The notes beneath the pieces are model-generated. The model was not told the origin of the DNA. It saw only the letters and a program-made list of their open reading frames with translations, and made no database searches. Shown piece by piece: positions 1 through 9,502 of a DNA stretch of 53,510 nucleotides (position 1 is its first letter; every line of letters begins with the position of its first letter). A program made the position numbers and the translations under genes. This DNA is from F1-80-MAGs062 sp046345315 (GTDB lineage: Bacteria; Planctomycetota; Planctomycetia; Planctomycetales; Planctomycetaceae): contig JBKDKA010000112.1 of assembly GCA_046345315.1 (NCBI GenBank), forward strand, positions 1 to 53,510, written 5' to 3'.

Positions 1-94
1 AGGGTAGAGAAACGGGTAATAAACCCGATTCACGCCGCACATCCCGACAGGAATGGTTTCCTCAAACTGAGGAACAGCAAGGACTTATGAAAAG

Positions 95-167
<73 letters not shown>

Positions 168-650
168 GCGAATTGTTGGCAGCGGTACTGCGTTCAGCCT
201 GGAAGGCGGCGGCAGTGGATCGCTGGCGGGAGGAGACGTTGGAACAAGTCATCCCCCGCTGAGCGGGAACGTATCACCATCACTTTGTTATGTCAAGGTT
301 CATGATGCTCCGCCTGCCAGGCGTGAAAGTGCTGGTTCTTCGCCGGTTGTTCCAGACGATGCTTTACGGCTCAACGTTGAGCAAAACTCCGGCTGGACGC
401 GGGCGACAATGGTCTCTGAAGCCATGAGTTTCGGTTTGAAGGCCCGTTCAAACAAGACGATTCTCAATCGCGGCGATCGCTCGCAGAGTGATCACCCGCA
501 TTTCTCACACCGCAGGCAAAAATCACACCGCAGGCCAACAGAACAACGGGAATTGTCGCGAGCGAGTGTGGAAAAAGAACTCAAGCGAGACCACAGGGAG
601 GTCCTGTGATGACGGAGCGTTTACTGCAGAATACCGTCATCAAAATACCG
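168..650. other. Intergenic stretch with a small REP-like hairpin
   Basis: No convincing gene is visible; the short open frames have no family resemblance and no ribosome site. At 255-267 there is a hairpin CCCGC-TGA-GCGGG inside a context (TCATCCCCCGCTGAGCGGGA) that resembles the ATTCCCGC...GCGGGAAT units near 29.9 and 36.0 kb. A short imperfect tandem duplication of TCACACCGCAGGC lies near 508-537. Confidence 0.5.
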
Positions 651-1463
651 TCATACCGATGATTCTGCCGGGAGGGAGTCGTCCAGTCGAATGATGTTGA
701 ATGCCGCTCCCTGATTGTCGGCAAGCACCGCGATTCTGCCGACCGGTGTGTTGAACGGAGCGACAACCATTCGACCATTCAGCTGCTGAACGTGAGCTGT
801 GACAGCATCGACAGCATCCACATGGAAGTACACAGACCAGTGCGATGGCATATCGCCCCACTCCGCGGTCATCTGCATGATTCCACCGATCTGTTCCCCA
901 GCGGCCGATCGAATGATCAGATATGGAGTGACAGACAAGGGGTTTTCTTCGAACGTCCAGTGAAACAGATTTCCGTAAAAGTCTTTCACGCCGGCGGCGT
1001 CACGGGTCGCCAGTTCGTTCCAGCAGACTGAACCCGGATCACCACGAAGGCTTGAACCACCGTGTGAGCCACTCTGCCACAATCCGATCACACCACCCGC
1101 CGGATCCCGAATGAAAGCCACCTGCCCGTGCTCCCCCGCGTTCGTAATCGGACACACAACTTCCGCACCGGCCGCAACAGCGTCCTCCAGCGAACCGCTC
1201 AGATCATCCACACAGACATAAGTATTCCAGACCCCCGGAAGACGTTCTTTCTTCAGGTTCTCCGGGAGCTGAATCACTCCGGCAACAGGATCTCCGGCAA
1301 ACTCGAATTGAAAATGCGGCATATCATCACTGACGGAATTATTGAGATCCGTCAGCGTCCATCCGAGCGCATTTGTGTAGAATGCAATGGCCGACTGAAC
1401 ATCGTGTGCGACAAGTTCGGCCCAGCAGAACTGACCGTGAACTGGAGTTCGTATCAATGGCAT
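651..1463 (-). CDS. VOC (glyoxalase/bleomycin-resistance fold) family protein, two domains
   Basis: 270 residues with two tandem vicinal-oxygen-chelate modules, roughly residues 8-125 and 138-262. The first begins FCWAELVAHDVQSAIAFYTNALGW and the second VCWNELATRDAAGVKDFYGNLFHW, the usual beta-alpha-beta start of each half. Proteins of this arrangement are cytosolic. The family includes glyoxalases, dioxygenases and binding proteins, so the substrate cannot be deduced. The start is supported by a strong ribosome site, GGAGG seven bases before the ATG on the minus strand. It is divergent from the SGNH gene and stands alone. Confidence 0.85.
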   Translation of the reverse strand: MPLIRTPVHGQFCWAELVAHDVQSAIAFYTNALGWTLTDLNNSVSDDMPHFQFEFAGDPVAGVIQLPENLKKERLPGVWNTYVCVDDLSGSLEDAVAAGAEVVCPITNAGEHGQVAFIRDPAGGVIGLWQSGSHGGSSLRGDPGSVCWNELATRDAAGVKDFYGNLFHWTFEENPLSVTPYLIIRSAAGEQIGGIMQMTAEWGDMPSHWSVYFHVDAVDAVTAHVQQLNGRMVVAPFNTPVGRIAVLADNQGAAFNIIRLDDSLPAESSV

Positions 1464-1686
1464 TTGATCATCCTCCGAAATGTCAGAAAAGGTTTTTCTC
1501 AGTAAGAGGCTCCAACGAAACCGGAACAGGCACCCCTGGAAGTCACAATTCTCAATGATTTCAGACTCTCGTCGGGAACCAGTGCCGGTTTTGTTACGCG
1601 TTCTGAGGATCTGTATCAGGGATTTTATCCCCGGCGGCCATCATTCTCCATCGGTTCTGACCTGTGTTTTTCGGTGTTGATCGCAG

Positions 1687-3210
1687 ATGGTGTATTTCCC
1701 GAAATCGTCACTCGCCATCCGTTTTCGGCCAGTGCTGTTTCGTGTTGCCGCAATCGCAGCAGGTATTCTGGTGCTGGCTGCTGTTGAGCTCCTGTGTGTG
1801 CTCTTCGGGTGGGGAAGTACGTCTGGGAGCGATGATCCCTTTGATGGATTTGTGGCGACTCGGCCATTGTTCGTCGAGTCTCAGGATAGAAAACATCTGG
1901 AGGTCTCTCCCGCTCGACGCGGCTTCTTCGAACACGATTTCTTTTCACGAGAGAAGGCGCCGGAGGAATTTCGGATATTCGTTTTCGGCGGATCCACTGT
2001 TCAGGGGGCACCGTGGTCCATAGAGACGAGCTTCACCAGGTTTCTTGAACTGGCGCTGAACAGAGTCGAACCGAATCGAAAGTGGAAGGTCGTCAACTGT
2101 GGCGGCATTTCCTACGCCACGTTCCGACTTCTCCCGCTGATGTCTGAATGTCTGAAGTATCAGCCTGACCTGTACATTTTCTGCGAGGGACACAATGAAT
2201 TTCTTGAGGAGGTGAGCTACCAGCCGCTTCTGAAGAACGGAGACACGCTGAATCTTGCTTACGTGACTTTTTCCCGGTTTCGCACGTTTCAGTTGCTCTG
2301 CGAGGTCCTCGGAAATAATCAGTCGCTCGGCGGCAGGCGAAACAGTTTCGGGATAAAGAGTAACGATGATGAAGTTGACGCTATTCTTGATCATGCGGGA
2401 GGACTTCAGTCGTACCATCGCGATGATCAGCGGGCGGAGTTTATTGCGAATCGATTTCGTTCCTGTCTTCGGCAGATGATTTCTTCCTGCGGAGCAGCCG
2501 GTGTTCCTCTACTGATCATTCAGCCGCCATCTGCCCTTCGCGACAGTCCTCCCTTCAAGTCAGAATTTTCCACGACCGACAGGAAAGAACAGGAACTGAT
2601 TGAGACACTGATTCGTGATGCCGCAGCTCAGATTGCTGAAAACCCGGCTGCATCTGTCCAGCAGCTGAAACTGGCTGTTGAGAAAGATCCTCGGTATGCC
2701 TTCGCATGGTATCGTCTCGGAGACGCACTGCTCACTGCGGGACTGATCGACGACGCATCGGCATCACTCATCAGGGCTCGCGACGAAGATGTCTGTCCGC
2801 TCCGGATGACGTCTGCTCTGGAGCAGGCGATGCAGGAGGAAGTTTCCGCTGCGAGTGCCGAATTTCTGAATGCTCATGCGGTGATTGCGGACCACTCAGA
2901 GAACAGAATCACCGGACTGCCACTGCTGGTAGATCACGTGCATCCTTCATTTGCAGGACATCAGCTCATCGCATTGTCGGTGCTGCACTGGATGGTTCAG
3001 AAAGAGTACGTGACCATTCCGGAAATCACCGGCCTTGAAAAAGGAGCGGCTGCTGCATTGCTTCGGGAGCAGACTCTGTCGCTGTTTTCGTCGCACCTTC
3101 AGGAGCTGAACAGCCTGTATTTTCTGAAGGGCCAACGTCGGCTGAAGGATCAGAAGGGCTGGGCTTCCGGACACGCTGAAGAGCCACCGATGGTCGACGA
3201 GCCGGATTAA
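1687..3210 (+). CDS. Membrane-anchored SGNH/GDSL-hydrolase-like protein with TPR-like segment
   Basis: 507 residues. A hydrophobic segment at about 18-41 (FRVAAIAAGILVLAAVELLCVLF) suggests an N-terminal membrane anchor with the rest outside the cytoplasm. The SGNH blocks can be followed: FVFGGSTVQG with the presumed nucleophile Ser103, NCGG near 138-140, GHNE with Asn170, and DHVHPSFAGH with Asp416 and His419. A helical insertion at about 305-375 (AVEKDPRYAFAWYRLGDALLTAG) looks like one or two TPR repeats. This architecture is common in planctomycetes and is usually associated with esterase or acyl-transfer reactions on envelope polymers, which is inference here. No clear Shine-Dalgarno precedes the ATG. 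It converges on the gene at 3252. Confidence 0.8.
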   Translation: MVYFPKSSLAIRFRPVLFRVAAIAAGILVLAAVELLCVLFGWGSTSGSDDPFDGFVATRPLFVESQDRKHLEVSPARRGFFEHDFFSREKAPEEFRIFVFGGSTVQGAPWSIETSFTRFLELALNRVEPNRKWKVVNCGGISYATFRLLPLMSECLKYQPDLYIFCEGHNEFLEEVSYQPLLKNGDTLNLAYVTFSRFRTFQLLCEVLGNNQSLGGRRNSFGIKSNDDEVDAILDHAGGLQSYHRDDQRAEFIANRFRSCLRQMISSCGAAGVPLLIIQPPSALRDSPPFKSEFSTTDRKEQELIETLIRDAAAQIAENPAASVQQLKLAVEKDPRYAFAWYRLGDALLTAGLIDDASASLIRARDEDVCPLRMTSALEQAMQEEVSAASAEFLNAHAVIADHSENRITGLPLLVDHVHPSFAGHQLIALSVLHWMVQKEYVTIPEITGLEKGAAAALLREQTLSLFSSHLQELNSLYFLKGQRRLKDQKGWASGHAEEPPMVDEPD

Positions 3211-3251
3211 ACTCCCGACGGCCGAAACCAACGATCCATCATCATTTCAGC

Positions 3252-4175
3252 TCAGTCTTCACGATAGACTGACGAGTCCTCAGGGCCGCTCTTTCCGAGA
3301 AAGTTCAGGATCCCGTGCATCAGGCGTGCATTGTGCGAATAGCTGTCGCAACGATTGCAGACCCGGATGCATCCGCCGGAGAGAAGGGCTGAGCGCCAGC
3401 CCTTTGGAAATCTCCACGCACCAGCTCGACCACGAACCACAATCATCGGTCTGATCTGCGCTGCGGGAAGGTCGTTCTGCCATTTCAGAGGGCAGCTGCG
3501 CGGTCGAAAGTGATCGCGTGGTCCCGCAAGGACCGTATCTGTCGGAAGAAGCAGCAGAATTTTTTTCTCCGCTGCGTACTCAGAGCACTCAACCAGCCCG
3601 TCCCGGATTGAACGCTCCGCGTGGCGGTACGTGTGAAGTCCTCGCTCTCCGGGTACAACAACAAGAGAACGGGAGTGAAGTTCGCCTGCCTTTTCGATGG
3701 CATTCCTGACATCGGAGACTGTCGATTCGAAGGATCTTCCCAGAGCTCCAGTGAAGCCTCCCGCATATCCCACACAACTGACGGCGATTCCGGCATCGGT
3801 CAGGACGTCTCGCAGCAGGTGTTCACCGATTCGATATGCCTGCTGTCTTCGGAGAGTGATATAGCGTGCTCCCCGTTGCTGCAGAGACAGAATTTCAGAG
3901 GTGAATTCTTCCGGATTGCGAGCATGCAGCGGAAAGGACGTTGCCAGCCGGGAGATCAACGAGCGATCGGACTGATCAACGCAGTTTTCGAGGAATACGT
4001 CCATGTGTCTCAGTGCAGTTCTGAACGGGCCCTGATGAAAGAATCCCTCTGCCGAGTTATGCGACCCCGGCAGAATGATCTTCGTTCCGTGGCAGGAACT
4101 CACATATCCCTGTGAGCCGATGCTTTCCACAGATTGTCGTCCATGGCTGACTGAATGTAAACCACCCTGCGCCAC
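3252..4175 (-). CDS. Sugar phosphate isomerase/epimerase-like TIM-barrel protein
   Basis: Up to 307 residues. The central part (ILSLQQRGARYITLRRQQ, DAGIAVSCVGYAGGFTGALGRSFESTVSDVRNAIEKAGELHSRSLVVVPG) follows the alternating strand/helix pattern of the xylose-isomerase-like TIM-barrel group (AP_endonuc_2 fold). The C-terminal third (after about residue 215) is less typical, with RGRAGAWRFPKGWR and two nearby cysteines. It is the last gene of a minus-strand cluster with a sugar-acid dehydratase and a semialdehyde dehydrogenase, so a role in sugar or sugar-acid catabolism is likely but unproven. The start is uncertain: an internal Met (MDVFLENC, at 4004) aligns better with the family, and neither candidate has a strong ribosome site. 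Confidence 0.6.
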   Translation of the reverse strand: MAQGGLHSVSHGRQSVESIGSQGYVSSCHGTKIILPGSHNSAEGFFHQGPFRTALRHMDVFLENCVDQSDRSLISRLATSFPLHARNPEEFTSEILSLQQRGARYITLRRQQAYRIGEHLLRDVLTDAGIAVSCVGYAGGFTGALGRSFESTVSDVRNAIEKAGELHSRSLVVVPGERGLHTYRHAERSIRDGLVECSEYAAEKKILLLLPTDTVLAGPRDHFRPRSCPLKWQNDLPAAQIRPMIVVRGRAGAWRFPKGWRSALLSGGCIRVCNRCDSYSHNARLMHGILNFLGKSGPEDSSVYRED

Positions 4176-4251
4176 TCACTGCAGACCTTTTTGAAGTCAC
4201 AGGAAATGGCATCGAGTTCGTCGAGTTCAGTCTTGACGAAGGACGTCGAGG

Positions 4252-5826
4252 TTACACGTCACTGGTTGTCCATTCCCCGTCGATGTTTCGCCACAGAGCT
4301 CCAGTCGGGTTCTTGTCTCGAAGAACTTCCGGCAGACGATGCTGCCTGACGTTGTCATAACTCTGAAGCATTGCGAACCGAGAGATGGATGCGGGAATTC
4401 CGACGGCAGTGAAACCCGGATGCCCCGTTGCCGGAAATGGTCCACCGTGATTCATGGCCGGACTGACAGCAACACCGGTCGGCATCCTGTCGTTGAGAAG
4501 TCGGCCGACTCGAGTCCGCAGGACGGTTCCGATCAATGAACAGTCGGAGTCATCTGACCCTTTGGTGTCGCTGTAGATGCTCCCGGTCAGATTTCCTTCC
4601 AGTGATTCTGCGATGCTCACCATTTCGCCGACAGAATCCGCAAGCACAAAAAGTGAACCGTTACCGAACGCCTCGGTCTGACATTCCTCTGGTTTCTCAA
4701 GAAACTTCTTCCCGGAGATTCTCAGGAGTGTGTTCTGAAAACAGACACCCTTTCCGCCACCGGGCTGACCTCCAGTGACTAATGAAGCGCCAGCCTGAAT
4801 GAGTTTCTGGATTCCTGAGGCGAAGCTTCTTCGGACACCTTCCGCCAGCATGGTCCCGACTGGAGCCTTCCCGAAACGTTCTGCCACCATCCGGAGAAAC
4901 TCTTCGCCAAGTTCACCCGATGGAATAATCACAACTCCCGGATTCGTACAGAACTGCCCGGTCCCCATCAGACAACTCGAAGTGAATTCATCCGCCAGAG
5001 CAGTGCTTCGTTCCCGCAGAGCTCCGGCGAGCATGAAGACCGGATTGATGCTCGACAATTCCAGATAGATGGGCTTCCCGGCAGCATCGGCAGCCGCTTT
5101 GAGCCGGAGCCCGGTTTCACGAGCACCCGTATAGCCGGCGGCTGCGATTCGATGGTCAGAAACGAGGCGATAACCGTCCTCATGGCTCGTTCGGTAGATC
5201 AGTTGAACGAGTGCAGGAGGCATCCCCGTTTCTCGAATCGCTGCAACTGCTGCCTCTGCAAACAGTCGTGTTGTTTCCGGGTGACAGGAATGCCCCTTGG
5301 CGATCACGGGATTGCCGGCCGCAATCGCAGCGGCAAAATCCCCGCCGGAGATTCCGTTGAATGCAAACGGAAAATTGTTGGGACCGAAAACAACTACCGG
5401 ACCAATCGGCCCGAACATCGATCGGATCCCGGCAGCACGATCGATGATCGGATTTCGCCAGGAATCGCTTCTTGCGGCCTTTGCTGCCTGAAGCAGCTGC
5501 CCGATCGTTCGTGGAAGTTCGGCGTCACGAAGTCGAGGCGTTACAGGCAGTGCGGTTTCCTGATGAGCCGCTTCCACCAGGGATTCTGCAATGGATTCAA
5601 TGCCGGAGGCATAGCATTCCAGAAACGATGCAAATCGACTTCCGGGCCACCCTCGCGTCTCACGAGATACCGCAGCAGCCGCGTCGAGTGCCGCAGAAAT
5701 CTCGCTCCACGGACTGACCGGAAACTCCCCGGAAAGCTGCTCTTCGGTGGCAGGATTAACGGGACGAAATGTTTCTTTGCCCTGACTCGGAACCCAGCGC
5801 CCGTTGATCAATACCGGATGAATCAT
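4252..5826 (-). CDS. Aldehyde dehydrogenase, alpha-ketoglutaric semialdehyde dehydrogenase type
   Basis: 524 residues, the length typical of the NADP-preferring 2,5-dioxovalerate dehydrogenases, which oxidise alpha-ketoglutaric semialdehyde to 2-oxoglutarate at the end of non-phosphorylative sugar-acid pathways. Visible motifs are FGPNNFPFAF with the active-site Asn near 150, GNPVIAKGHSCHPET with the cofactor Lys177, YLELSSINPVF with Glu256, and GTGQFCTNPG with catalytic Cys293. The order and wording match the KGSADH branch better than betaine or acetaldehyde dehydrogenases. It follows the enolase-superfamily gene on the same strand after 175 bp and precedes the isomerase-like gene by 76 bp. 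The substrate is inferred from the family and the operon. Confidence 0.88.
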   Translation of the reverse strand: MIHPVLINGRWVPSQGKETFRPVNPATEEQLSGEFPVSPWSEISAALDAAAAVSRETRGWPGSRFASFLECYASGIESIAESLVEAAHQETALPVTPRLRDAELPRTIGQLLQAAKAARSDSWRNPIIDRAAGIRSMFGPIGPVVVFGPNNFPFAFNGISGGDFAAAIAAGNPVIAKGHSCHPETTRLFAEAAVAAIRETGMPPALVQLIYRTSHEDGYRLVSDHRIAAAGYTGARETGLRLKAAADAAGKPIYLELSSINPVFMLAGALRERSTALADEFTSSCLMGTGQFCTNPGVVIIPSGELGEEFLRMVAERFGKAPVGTMLAEGVRRSFASGIQKLIQAGASLVTGGQPGGGKGVCFQNTLLRISGKKFLEKPEECQTEAFGNGSLFVLADSVGEMVSIAESLEGNLTGSIYSDTKGSDDSDCSLIGTVLRTRVGRLLNDRMPTGVAVSPAMNHGGPFPATGHPGFTAVGIPASISRFAMLQSYDNVRQHRLPEVLRDKNPTGALWRNIDGEWTTSDV

Positions 5827-6001
5827 CGATAAATGCCTCTGCTTCGCCTGGATGCATTCCGCGAAATGCGTCCCATCCTCGATCTGAAAATGCTCCTCCG
5901 CAGCTCGGCTCAGAAGGGAGCCGGTTCAGGAGCGAATCAAACCGTATGTTCGACGGTTTCCGTCGAAAAGGCAATGATCGGCGCACACGAACAAAAGGCG
6001 T

Positions 6002-7135
6002 TCAGCGATAAAGCGTTCGGCGACCGGCGAATCGGCTGAGCTTCTCTTCGGGGATTTCGATTCCCAGTCCTGGAGTGTCAGGAATCTCAAGAAACCCTTC
6101 GCTGTCGATTACGAATGGTTTCTCTGTCAGCGCGTCGATGTAGGCACAGGGAGTCAGATACTCCACATGGCTGGCGACGGGAATGGCCGCACTGAACTGC
6201 AGGTCGGCTGCAAGACCCACAGCAGTGTTCCATCCGTGAGGAACAACGCGGACATTATGGTCGAATGCAAGACTGGCAATGCGGCGGGACTCCGAAAGTC
6301 CGCCGTTCTTGGTGCAGTCCGGCTGGATGATGTCGACAGCTCGCCGTTCAATCCACGGCTGAAATGCCTGACGGCGAGTCAGCACTTCACAGCCGGAGAT
6401 CGGAACCGGCGAAACGCGAGTGAGTTCGATGTATCCTTCGATATCATCCGGCGGAAGTGGTTCTTCAAACCAGGTGATATCAAAATCAGCGAGCATCTTT
6501 GCTGTTTCGCGAGCCCAGTTCGTGCCGTGCGGCCAGAACTGTTCACTGCCACCGGCGTCGACCATGAGCTCGACATGATCCCCGACCGTTCTTCGAGCGG
6601 TTCGCACGATCATCTCGTCAAACTGGCGACTTTTTCGACCGAATGGTCTCCAGCCCATCTTGATCGCACGAAAACCAGAGGCCGTCACCTGTTCCAGTTT
6701 GCGGCAGAGCGGCTCTGGTTCGTCAAAGAGGATCGAACCGTACGGCTTGATGCGATTGCGATAATTTCCACCCAGCAGGCGGGAAACGGGCTGCTGGCAG
6801 GCTTTGCCCATGATATCCCAGAGCGCAATGTCGATGCCGCTGATGGCATGTTCAACGGCACCACCGCGGCCCTGCCAGAAACTCGACTGACGAAGCGTTT
6901 CACTGACTCGTTCGGGTTCCACAGCCGACTGATTCTTCAGCAGCGGCCAGAGCAGACTGACGGCGCCTTCGACCAGTCCGCCGGAAGTAAAGCAGCTGCC
7001 CCAGCCGTGAATCCCCGTGTCTGTCAGCAGGCGAATCAGAGTATGAAGATTTTCCTGAGGCTCATGTCCCTGAGGCCAGCCTCCGTCCACGGTGGCACCG
7101 GTGAGGCTGATGACTTCAAGTTCCGCAATCTTCAT
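6002..7135 (-). CDS. Mandelate racemase/muconate lactonizing enzyme family protein (probable sugar-acid dehydratase)
   Basis: 377 residues of the enolase superfamily, with an N-terminal capping domain (1-125) and a TIM barrel. Catalytic positions are readable: Lys159 (AIKMGW), metal ligands Asp193 (MVDAGG), Glu224 (WFEEPLPPDD) and Glu250 (ISGCE), then Asp273 (QPDCTKNGG) and His300 (VVPHGWNT). This Lys/Asp-His arrangement belongs to the mandelate racemase subgroup, whose members mostly dehydrate aldonic or aldaric acids. The second Lys of the classical KxK is a Gly here, so racemase activity is less likely. The start codon lies one base after the stop of the response-regulator gene, so the two are almost certainly co-transcribed. 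The exact sugar acid cannot be read. Confidence 0.88.
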   Translation of the reverse strand: MKIAELEVISLTGATVDGGWPQGHEPQENLHTLIRLLTDTGIHGWGSCFTSGGLVEGAVSLLWPLLKNQSAVEPERVSETLRQSSFWQGRGGAVEHAISGIDIALWDIMGKACQQPVSRLLGGNYRNRIKPYGSILFDEPEPLCRKLEQVTASGFRAIKMGWRPFGRKSRQFDEMIVRTARRTVGDHVELMVDAGGSEQFWPHGTNWARETAKMLADFDITWFEEPLPPDDIEGYIELTRVSPVPISGCEVLTRRQAFQPWIERRAVDIIQPDCTKNGGLSESRRIASLAFDHNVRVVPHGWNTAVGLAADLQFSAAIPVASHVEYLTPCAYIDALTEKPFVIDSEGFLEIPDTPGLGIEIPEEKLSRFAGRRTLYR

Positions 7136-7136
7136 T

Positions 7137-7853
7137 TCAGGATCGTCCCAGTTCTCTGTCCATCAGTCGGATGAGGCTTGCGAGGCATCCGACGCCCATT
7201 TTCTTCATGCCTCGGCCACGATGTTTTTCGACAGTCTTGATGCTGATTCCCAGCGATATGCCGATCGATTTGTTTGTCGCACCGTCATAAACCATCTGAA
7301 TGACCTGAAGCTCGCGTTCTGAGAGTCTGCTCAGGTAGGTCTCACCGGCACTCAGCAGGGGCGGAAGGGACGTATCCGGAAGTTCCGCAGCATCCAGCTG
7401 ACGGAAGCCTTCATCAATGGCTTCCAGAAGCTGTCCGCTTTCAAATGGCTTGTCCAGAACGGTAATCGCCCCGGCCTTCATCGCAGTCACCGCGACGCTT
7501 GTTCGAGGATATCCGGAAATCAGGATGACTCGAAACTGCCCCGGCCGCGCCGCAAGTTTCTGCTGCACTTCAATGCCTGTCATCTGGTCCATCACATGAT
7601 CTGTGATGACGACACCCGGAGGCAATGATTCAGATGCAAGCACAAACTGCCCGGGAGACTGGAACGCCTGGACCTCAAAGCCGAACTGCTTCAGCATCCG
7701 CTCCAGCAGCGTGAGCACGGCCAGATCATCGTCGAGGACATAGACTCGCCGTCGGAGCGTTTCCGATTCAGTGGCCGACCCGGAAAATGAACCTGCAGTG
7801 AAGACCGAATCGACCATCGAGGAACCCTCCCGATGAAAAAACTCAGATGACAC
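7137..7853 (-). CDS. Response regulator, FixJ/NarL type (REC + LuxR HTH)
   Basis: 238 residues. The receiver domain (about 36-150) has the acidic pocket LDDDL at 40-44, phosphoacceptor Asp85 in VVITDHVMD, a Ser at the usual Thr/Ser position (ISGYP) and Lys135 in LDKPF. The C-terminal LuxR-type helix-turn-helix (about 176-236, LSERELQVIQMVYDGATNKSIGISLGISIKTVEKHRGRGMKKM) is intact. It is the first gene of the minus-strand sugar-acid cluster, with a TGA-A-ATG junction to the dehydratase gene, so it probably regulates that operon. No histidine kinase lies next to it. About 35 residues before the receiver domain are of unknown role; an internal Met at residue 13 is an alternative start. Confidence 0.92.
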   Translation of the reverse strand: MSSEFFHREGSSMVDSVFTAGSFSGSATESETLRRRVYVLDDDLAVLTLLERMLKQFGFEVQAFQSPGQFVLASESLPPGVVITDHVMDQMTGIEVQQKLAARPGQFRVILISGYPRTSVAVTAMKAGAITVLDKPFESGQLLEAIDEGFRQLDAAELPDTSLPPLLSAGETYLSRLSERELQVIQMVYDGATNKSIGISLGISIKTVEKHRGRGMKKMGVGCLASLIRLMDRELGRS

Positions 7854-8419
7854 CTGTACGAGTCAATTTCTAAAGATCACTTCGTAACATGCAACCGAGC
7901 TTCCATCTGCCCATCTCGATTGCCAGCGATCTGTTCACTAACTTGTCACCACATCTGTGTCGGGAAAGCCTACTTCAGATTCTGAATTCCGGGAAGCCCG
8001 CACATTGGTCTGAATCTCGATTTTTCCAATTGAGTTTTTTGCGTCGACATTCCGCCACAGTTGCTGCCGAGAACGCGTCTGTTGAACTGCCGACGTTTCA
8101 GAAAGGCTGCGCAGAATGAAGCTGATGGTGACTTCGGTCAACTTCAGCACACTACCACGTCGGACATACCCGCATCTGTCAGGGAGTCAGGGCAACTACC
8201 CAGTCAGCGGGCAGATCAAAGTTCGCAATCATTAAACTTTCACAACCTTGTGATCAAAAAAGCTCCACTGTTCGCGAAACATTAAGGTCACCGGATCTGG
8301 AGCTCTGCAAAGGATCAATTGATGTGTGCCACTGGCTATGCCAGTGTTTTTGAACCAACAGCACTGGCATAGCCAGTGGCACACAGGAACCACCTTTCGT
8401 CTTCATGACTGACAATGCC
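7854..8419. other. Intergenic region upstream of the FixJ-type regulator
   Basis: No gene is supported. The part next to 7853 should carry the promoter of the sugar-acid operon, but no promoter can be assigned with confidence. The nested palindromic repeat at 8323-8385 lies near the end of the ThiF-like gene and might act as a transcription barrier. Otherwise nothing is recognisable. Confidence 0.5.
8323..8385. repeat. Nested palindromic repeat, copy 1 (24-bp arms, 15-nt spacer)
   Basis: The left arm 8323-8346 and right arm 8362-8385 are perfect reverse complements over 24 bp. Each arm also contains its own inverted repeat, CACTGGC-TAT-GCCAGTG. The spacer is 15 nt. A second copy with the same geometry lies at 24955-25017. 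Dispersed repeats of this GCCACTGGC...GCCAGTG kind are, from memory, common between planctomycete genes. The transcript could form one long hairpin or two small ones. Confidence 0.9.
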
Positions 8420-9502
8420 CTAACCTCCAACGTACCGCAGGTAGATGCTGCGAGCGATATTCGGGTCTTCCGTGCCCCGTATGATGGCTCGACCGTCAGG
8501 GAAGATCGTCATTTCGCGAATCGGCGATGGCTCGAAGTCTGGCGACGATGCCGGCGTCAATATGGCTTCGGTCGGTGAAAATCGCAGGAGAAAAGAGTTC
8601 AGCATCACTGTTCCGGAGGGCTCCAGACGAGCCGCAAGTTCCCGAAGAGACAGGCTGAGTTTTTCCGCCGGTGTCACCTGCACGGCGTTGCGACCGCAGA
8701 GCACTGTCGATCCGGAACGACGCTGTCCATGGAGCCAGAGCCGTTCGCCGTTTCGGCAGGCAGGACAGTCTGTTTTGTCGCGCAGATCGGAAAGATCAAT
8801 CTGGCGGAAACTCTGTTCCCAGACGTCAATAATGGTGAGCTTTCGAGGAATCTCCGCGGCAGGGTCTTCGCTCACCAGAATCCGAATCGCTATGGCGCTC
8901 TGCAGCGATGCCACAGCACCAACCGCCGGCCCGAGGACTCCAGCGGTGTCACACGTCTGCACGGATCCGGCAGGAGGAGGTGACTCCATCAGGCAGCGCA
9001 GACATGCCGACTCTCCGGGGAAGATCGGCATCACCTGCCCATAACTGCCTGTGCATCCGGTGAAGATCCAGGGGATACCTGTGTGCAGCGAAACGTCATT
9101 GATGAGATAGCGAACCTCGAAGTTGTCAGTTCCGTCCAGAATCAGATCACAGCCGTCCGCGAAACCTTCGATGTTCGAAAAATCCACATCGGCGACATGT
9201 GGTTCGACGGCGATTTCCGAGTTGATTCGTCTGAGCCTCTCTGCTGCAGCGATGGACTTCGGCAGATGAGCAGTCACGTCGTCTTCCGTAAAAAGTGACT
9301 GTCGCTGAAGATTGGACAATTCAACAAAGTCTCGATCAACGATCCGAATGTGACCAGCACCCGCGCGAACGAGAAAATCCGCGGAGACGCATCCGAGTGC
9401 GCCGCAGCCAACCAGCAGGACACGGCTGTTCCGCAGTCGCTGCTGTCCGAGCGGACCGACTCCCGCGAACAGCATCTGCTTTCGGTACCGTTCGTCGTTC
9501 AT
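8420..9502 (-). CDS. HesA/MoeB/ThiF family E1-like adenylyltransferase
   Basis: 360 residues. The ATP-binding Rossmann motif VLLVGCGALGC (about 28-38), DRDFVELSNLQRQ (56-68) and GTDNFEVR (124-131) are intact. Cys184 in VQTCDTAGVLGP is the expected catalytic cysteine. Zinc ligands are the pairs Cys167/Cys170 (CLRC) and Cys246/Cys249 (CPAC). The family adenylates the C-terminus of a ubiquitin-like sulfur carrier (ThiS, MoaD). Where some MoeB proteins carry a rhodanese domain, this one has about 90 unassigned residues. Its ATG overlaps the stop of the upstream gene by 4 bp, the third gene of a coupled trio with two proteins of unknown function. No ThiS/MoaD gene is adjacent, so the acceptor is unknown. 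Confidence 0.9.
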   Translation of the reverse strand: MNDERYRKQMLFAGVGPLGQQRLRNSRVLLVGCGALGCVSADFLVRAGAGHIRIVDRDFVELSNLQRQSLFTEDDVTAHLPKSIAAAERLRRINSEIAVEPHVADVDFSNIEGFADGCDLILDGTDNFEVRYLINDVSLHTGIPWIFTGCTGSYGQVMPIFPGESACLRCLMESPPPAGSVQTCDTAGVLGPAVGAVASLQSAIAIRILVSEDPAAEIPRKLTIIDVWEQSFRQIDLSDLRDKTDCPACRNGERLWLHGQRRSGSTVLCGRNAVQVTPAEKLSLSLRELAARLEPSGTVMLNSFLLRFSPTEAILTPASSPDFEPSPIREMTIFPDGRAIIRGTEDPNIARSIYLRYVGG

